From Paenalcaligenes faecalis (GTDB lineage: Bacteria; Pseudomonadota; Gammaproteobacteria; Burkholderiales; Burkholderiaceae_B): 64,000 nt of DNA. Positions 61,915 through 64,000 of this stretch are shown one piece after another. The first letter of the stretch is position 1. Each line of letters begins with the position of its first letter. The notes beneath the pieces are model-generated. The model saw only the letters and a program-made list of their open reading frames with translations. It was not told the origin of the DNA and made no database searches. The translations under genes and the position numbers were made by a program. The DNA lies in the NCBI RefSeq assembly GCF_027557445.1, contig NZ_CP106841.1, positions 62,001-126,000 on the forward strand. Reading direction: 5' to 3'.

Positions 61915-63633
61915 CTAAATTGTGCGAGATACCCCGCGATGAGTGGCGGGGAGGGATAGCACGGGTCACGTAGTGACCCCCTTTGTTCTCGCTTCTCCTA
62001 AACGTTAGAAGCTATCTATTCGGGTTGAGTAACCGTAGCCATCGCTACGTTGAATAAGGGTGCAATAGCGATGGCTGATGCCTTGAACTAGCCCCTCTGC
62101 GGATTGAATATTAAAGCTTCCTGAAGCCCTAACGGCAACGCGACCCATGTATGTTCCTACCTTCTTGCCTTTCGTGACCATCGCCTTAACCCTATCACCC
62201 GTCTGAAAGCCGTGGATATTTTTTTGCCGCGTTAAATAGCCTCGCGGGAAGCCAAAACGATTAAGGCGTGTGCGTTGGTAGCTGCCACGCCCAGTGGCTT
62301 TAATCTCTAATGTCGGCTTTTGCCACTGCTCTACAAAATCCACTTCGCCCACACACGCCGCATCTAAGGCATGCGTCTTTGGGATAACGAGCCGTGAGCG
62401 ATTGAATTTCGTTAAGCCGCCGGACCCAGTGCGATTCGTCAACCCCGTTGCCTTAAGTGCGTTAAGCAGTTTCCATCGCGTAGCATTAACGGCAGCGGCA
62501 TCTCGTAAGGGACGTTTTGCTTGGGCTTGAATCGTAGCTAAGCGTTTGGGGTCTTTGGCCAAGAAAAGGGCGATGTCTTGCGCGGCTTTCTTTAGGTTGC
62601 AGGGTGCACACGCGAGCGCTAGGTTGCTGACTCGGTTCGAGCCGCCACGCGCTTTGGGGTGTATGTGGTCGATTTGCAGCGGCACAGTTGACGCATCGCA
62701 ATAGGCGCATTGTCGTTGCCACTTTTCCAATAAATACTCGCGTACCTCATAGCCCGCTAATTCGCCTTGCTGGTACTCCACGCCCGCTATCTCCGGGTTT
62801 TCAAGCTGCTGCATATCAAAGCGAACGAGCTCTTGTGCCAGGTGCGTAATGGGTGCCACGTTTCGTAGTCGCGCAACCCACGATAACGTAGTATCAATTC
62901 GATGCTGCAAGCTCGGTGCTAACCACCCTTTGCCTTTGTTTTTTCGATTAAGGAATCGAGGCGCACGGTAGCGTAAATTAGCACTACGGCGGCGACGGCG
63001 CATTTGGCGTCTCGCGGTTAACGCTTTACTGATTTGAAACCCTCGATGTATCAACTCAAACAGGTTTAGAACGTGCGTTGTCGTTGTTACCTCACCCGTC
63101 GTCACATTAACGGATTCGCTTTTACGTACCAAAGCCAGCCCTGACGTTTTACTGCCGGGGTCGATTTTAAGCTCTAACGGCTGCAACGCACTCTCGGCCA
63201 CTCGTCGGTCTACGACTCTAATCGTAAAGGGGATCAATCGATGCACCCTGGCTCGCCCTCGCGCCAACAATAATCGAGCTCGCTTCTCTGAACACGGCAT
63301 CAGCGGCTTTTGGTGCTGGTCTAAAACAAAAACAGCCATGGCTATTTTCTCCTAATTTTGCCCTTACGGGCCTGGTGACGGAGGCTTGCGCCTCGCTCCC
63401 CTCGACAAGGTTGTAGCGCAGCATTAACTCGGTAGAGTCTGCGATAGCCCGTTTCGTGCCTACCCGAGGCGTGTCTGCGGCTATCGCTTACAGAGCGTGG
63501 GACTGAGGAAGCATCCCACGGTGCGTCTTGAACTTCGTTACAACGTAGCGCACTAACAGCGCTGAGTCTGGTCAATCTAGGCAAGCACAGAACCAAGCTG
63601 GCAAGCCCCGCCCTTTAGGGCGGGGTTATTGAC
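61915..63633 (-). mobile_element. IscB element copy 3 (full length), inserted between gdhA ribosome site and start codon
   Basis: 1719 bp with the same ends as copy 1, but more diverged internally. Removing it joins CAAGAGGATTGATTAC to ATGAAT of gdhA. The right-end hairpin is a perfect CCCCGCCCTTTAGGGCGGGG palindrome (63606-63625). In the left-end hairpin CCCCGC / GCGGGG replaces the copies 1-2 version. No transposase gene. Confidence 0.87.
62005..63339 (-). CDS. iscB: IscB RNA-guided endonuclease, copy 3 (full length)
   Basis: 444 residues, same architecture as copy 1 with scattered substitutions. PLMP motif is canonical here (KPLMPCSEKRARLLL). RuvC-I KIDPGSKTSG, bridge helix MRRRRRSANLRY, RuvC-II AQELVRF, HNH C-A-Y-C / IDHIHPKARGG / C-A-P-C, RuvC-III KTHALDAACVG, and C-terminal GKKVGTYMGRVAVR are all present. 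Expected to be active. It is transcribed toward gdhA; its stop is 90 bp before the gdhA ATG, so gdhA may now depend on read-through from iscB or from the original promoter beyond 63633. Confidence 0.93.
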   Translation of the reverse strand: MAVFVLDQHQKPLMPCSEKRARLLLARGRARVHRLIPFTIRVVDRRVAESALQPLELKIDPGSKTSGLALVRKSESVNVTTGEVTTTTHVLNLFELIHRGFQISKALTARRQMRRRRRSANLRYRAPRFLNRKNKGKGWLAPSLQHRIDTTLSWVARLRNVAPITHLAQELVRFDMQQLENPEIAGVEYQQGELAGYEVREYLLEKWQRQCAYCDASTVPLQIDHIHPKARGGSNRVSNLALACAPCNLKKAAQDIALFLAKDPKRLATIQAQAKRPLRDAAAVNATRWKLLNALKATGLTNRTGSGGLTKFNRSRLVIPKTHALDAACVGEVDFVEQWQKPTLEIKATGRGSYQRTRLNRFGFPRGYLTRQKNIHGFQTGDRVKAMVTKGKKVGTYMGRVAVRASGSFNIQSAEGLVQGISHRYCTLIQRSDGYGYSTRIDSF

Positions 63634-63649
63634 GTAATCAATCCTCTTG
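63345..63649 (-). ncRNA. Predicted omega-RNA of IscB copy 3 (guide at 63634-63649)
   Basis: Homologous to the other two RNA regions but with paired changes. Long stem GCGATAGCC (63441-63449) / GGCTATCGC (63479-63487) replaces GCGGTAGCC / GGCTACCGC; hairpin CGTGGGA (63496-63502) / TCCCACG (63514-63520) replaces the TTGGAA / TTCCAA version. The predicted 16-nt guide is CAAGAGGATTGATTAC, the former gdhA ribosome-binding region. Confidence 0.75.
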
Positions 63650-63861
63650 CGATGATGCGGAGGTAGACGGGAAGCAAAAAACAGGAACAGACCCAGATCG
63701 GCACAGATGGCCTGCTGAGTTTGTGTGATTTATCGCGTTTGATGTTTTATAGAAACAAGGCGCAAATTGTAGTGTCTACAGGCCTCATGTCAAGATGTAG
63801 CATAGCTTAAAAGCACAAAAAAGCGAGACTTTGTCCCATTTTCGCTGTTTTTTTAACGAAT

Positions 63862-63889
63862 TTGCGACTTGATCAGTGTTTGCTAGAAT
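63862..63889 (+). promoter_or_regulatory. Sigma-70-type promoter for yggS
   Basis: TTGCGA (63862-63867), 16-base spacer, TAGAAT (63884-63889), 27 bp before the ATG at 63916. The rest of 63634-63860 is the original upstream region of gdhA and contains no gene; its minus-strand promoter could not be fixed. Confidence 0.5.
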
Positions 63890-63915
63890 AAGGTTTTAGC
63901 CTTTGGTGTTGTGTT

Positions 63916-64000
63916 ATGCAATCACGCCTACATTCTATTCAGCTACGCATAGAAAACGCCTGTTTAGCAGCAGGAAGACCTACCTCAGAGGTACGGTTAT
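63916..64000 (+). CDS. yggS: YggS/PLPBP family pyridoxal-phosphate homeostasis protein (5' end only)
   Basis: The first 28 codons run off the window end: MQSRLHSIQLRIENACLAAG followed by RPTSEVRL. This matches the N-terminus of YggS-type PLP-binding proteins, where LLAVSKT with the PLP lysine would come next. It is divergent from gdhA. The call rests on a short stretch and would change if the continuation does not show the lysine motif. Confidence 0.65.
   Translation, partial: MQSRLHSIQLRIENACLAAGRPTSEVRL

Noticed and set aside
1-64000. CRISPR arrays, tRNA or rRNA genes, prophage or plasmid origin
   Set aside because: No regular spaced repeats, no cloverleaf or rRNA sequence, and no integrase, capsid or replication genes were seen by eye; a short tRNA could still be missed without a scan.

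Overview
The window looks like chromosome of a Burkholderiales bacterium of the Alcaligenaceae type. This rests on gene content and protein style: an FmdB zinc ribbon, aspS and an endonuclease/exonuclease gene in a row, RpoH, UbiA/UbiC, TRAP and gsi-type transporters. Base composition is moderate over most of it, visibly AT-richer in the first 7 kb, and clearly GC-richer in the IS607-type element at about 21.35-23.2 kb. I saw no rRNA, tRNA or CRISPR array.

Layout. 1-7 kb: the end of a defence-type island, with a type ISP-like restriction/methylase (5' end outside the window), a large unrecognised protein with a nuclease-like N-terminus, a decayed AlbA/COG2865 ATP-binding gene, and a 24-codon membrane ORF. 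7.2-16.3 kb: one compact minus-strand operon (RpiR regulator, isoaspartyl peptidase, gsiABCD-like peptide/glutathione importer, DmpA-like aminopeptidase, M55 D-aminopeptidase). 16.6-21.1 kb: rhlE, then a TRAP transporter with a terminator-like hairpin between its P and QM genes. 21.3-23.6 kb: IS607-type element (serine recombinase plus TnpB) abutting a truncated TolC-type gene. 23.7-26.7 kb: AraC regulator divergent from a flavin-dependent monooxygenase and a flavin reductase. 26.7-28.45 kb: first IscB element. 28.4-32 kb: MCE/Mla lipid-transport operon. 32-39 kb: diguanylate cyclase, aminotransferases, an ALDH/AraC deletion scar, LysR and a Rieske oxygenase. 39-47.8 kb: ubiA, a predicted antiporter, fmdB, aspS, an EEP nuclease, glutathione-dependent formaldehyde detoxification and rpoH with a sigma-E-like promoter. 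48-56.3 kb: phnCDE, MFS, ubiC, aldo/keto reductase, panB, RluA-type synthase, asparaginase. 56.3-63.9 kb: polar amino-acid ABC operon and glutamate dehydrogenase, interrupted by IscB elements 2 and 3, then the start of yggS.

The most unusual content is the set of three related IscB (RNA-guided nuclease, Cas9-ancestor family) elements at 26731-28450, 58547-59703 and 61915-63633. All sit directly beside the hexamer ATTCAT (ATGAAT on the iscB strand). In copies 2 and 3 that hexamer is the ATG-AAT start of an amino-acid-binding protein gene and of gdhA, so each element lies exactly between a gene's Shine-Dalgarno sequence and its start codon. The bases at the other end of each element, which would be the omega-RNA guide, are the displaced ribosome-binding sites. 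Copy 2 carries an in-frame 188-codon deletion that removes HNH and RuvC-III. Differences between copies include compensatory base changes supporting a structured RNA upstream of iscB.

Functionally, much of the window concerns import and breakdown of peptides, glutathione and amino acids (gsi operon, asparaginase, amino-acid ABC transporter, glutamate dehydrogenase, aminotransferases).
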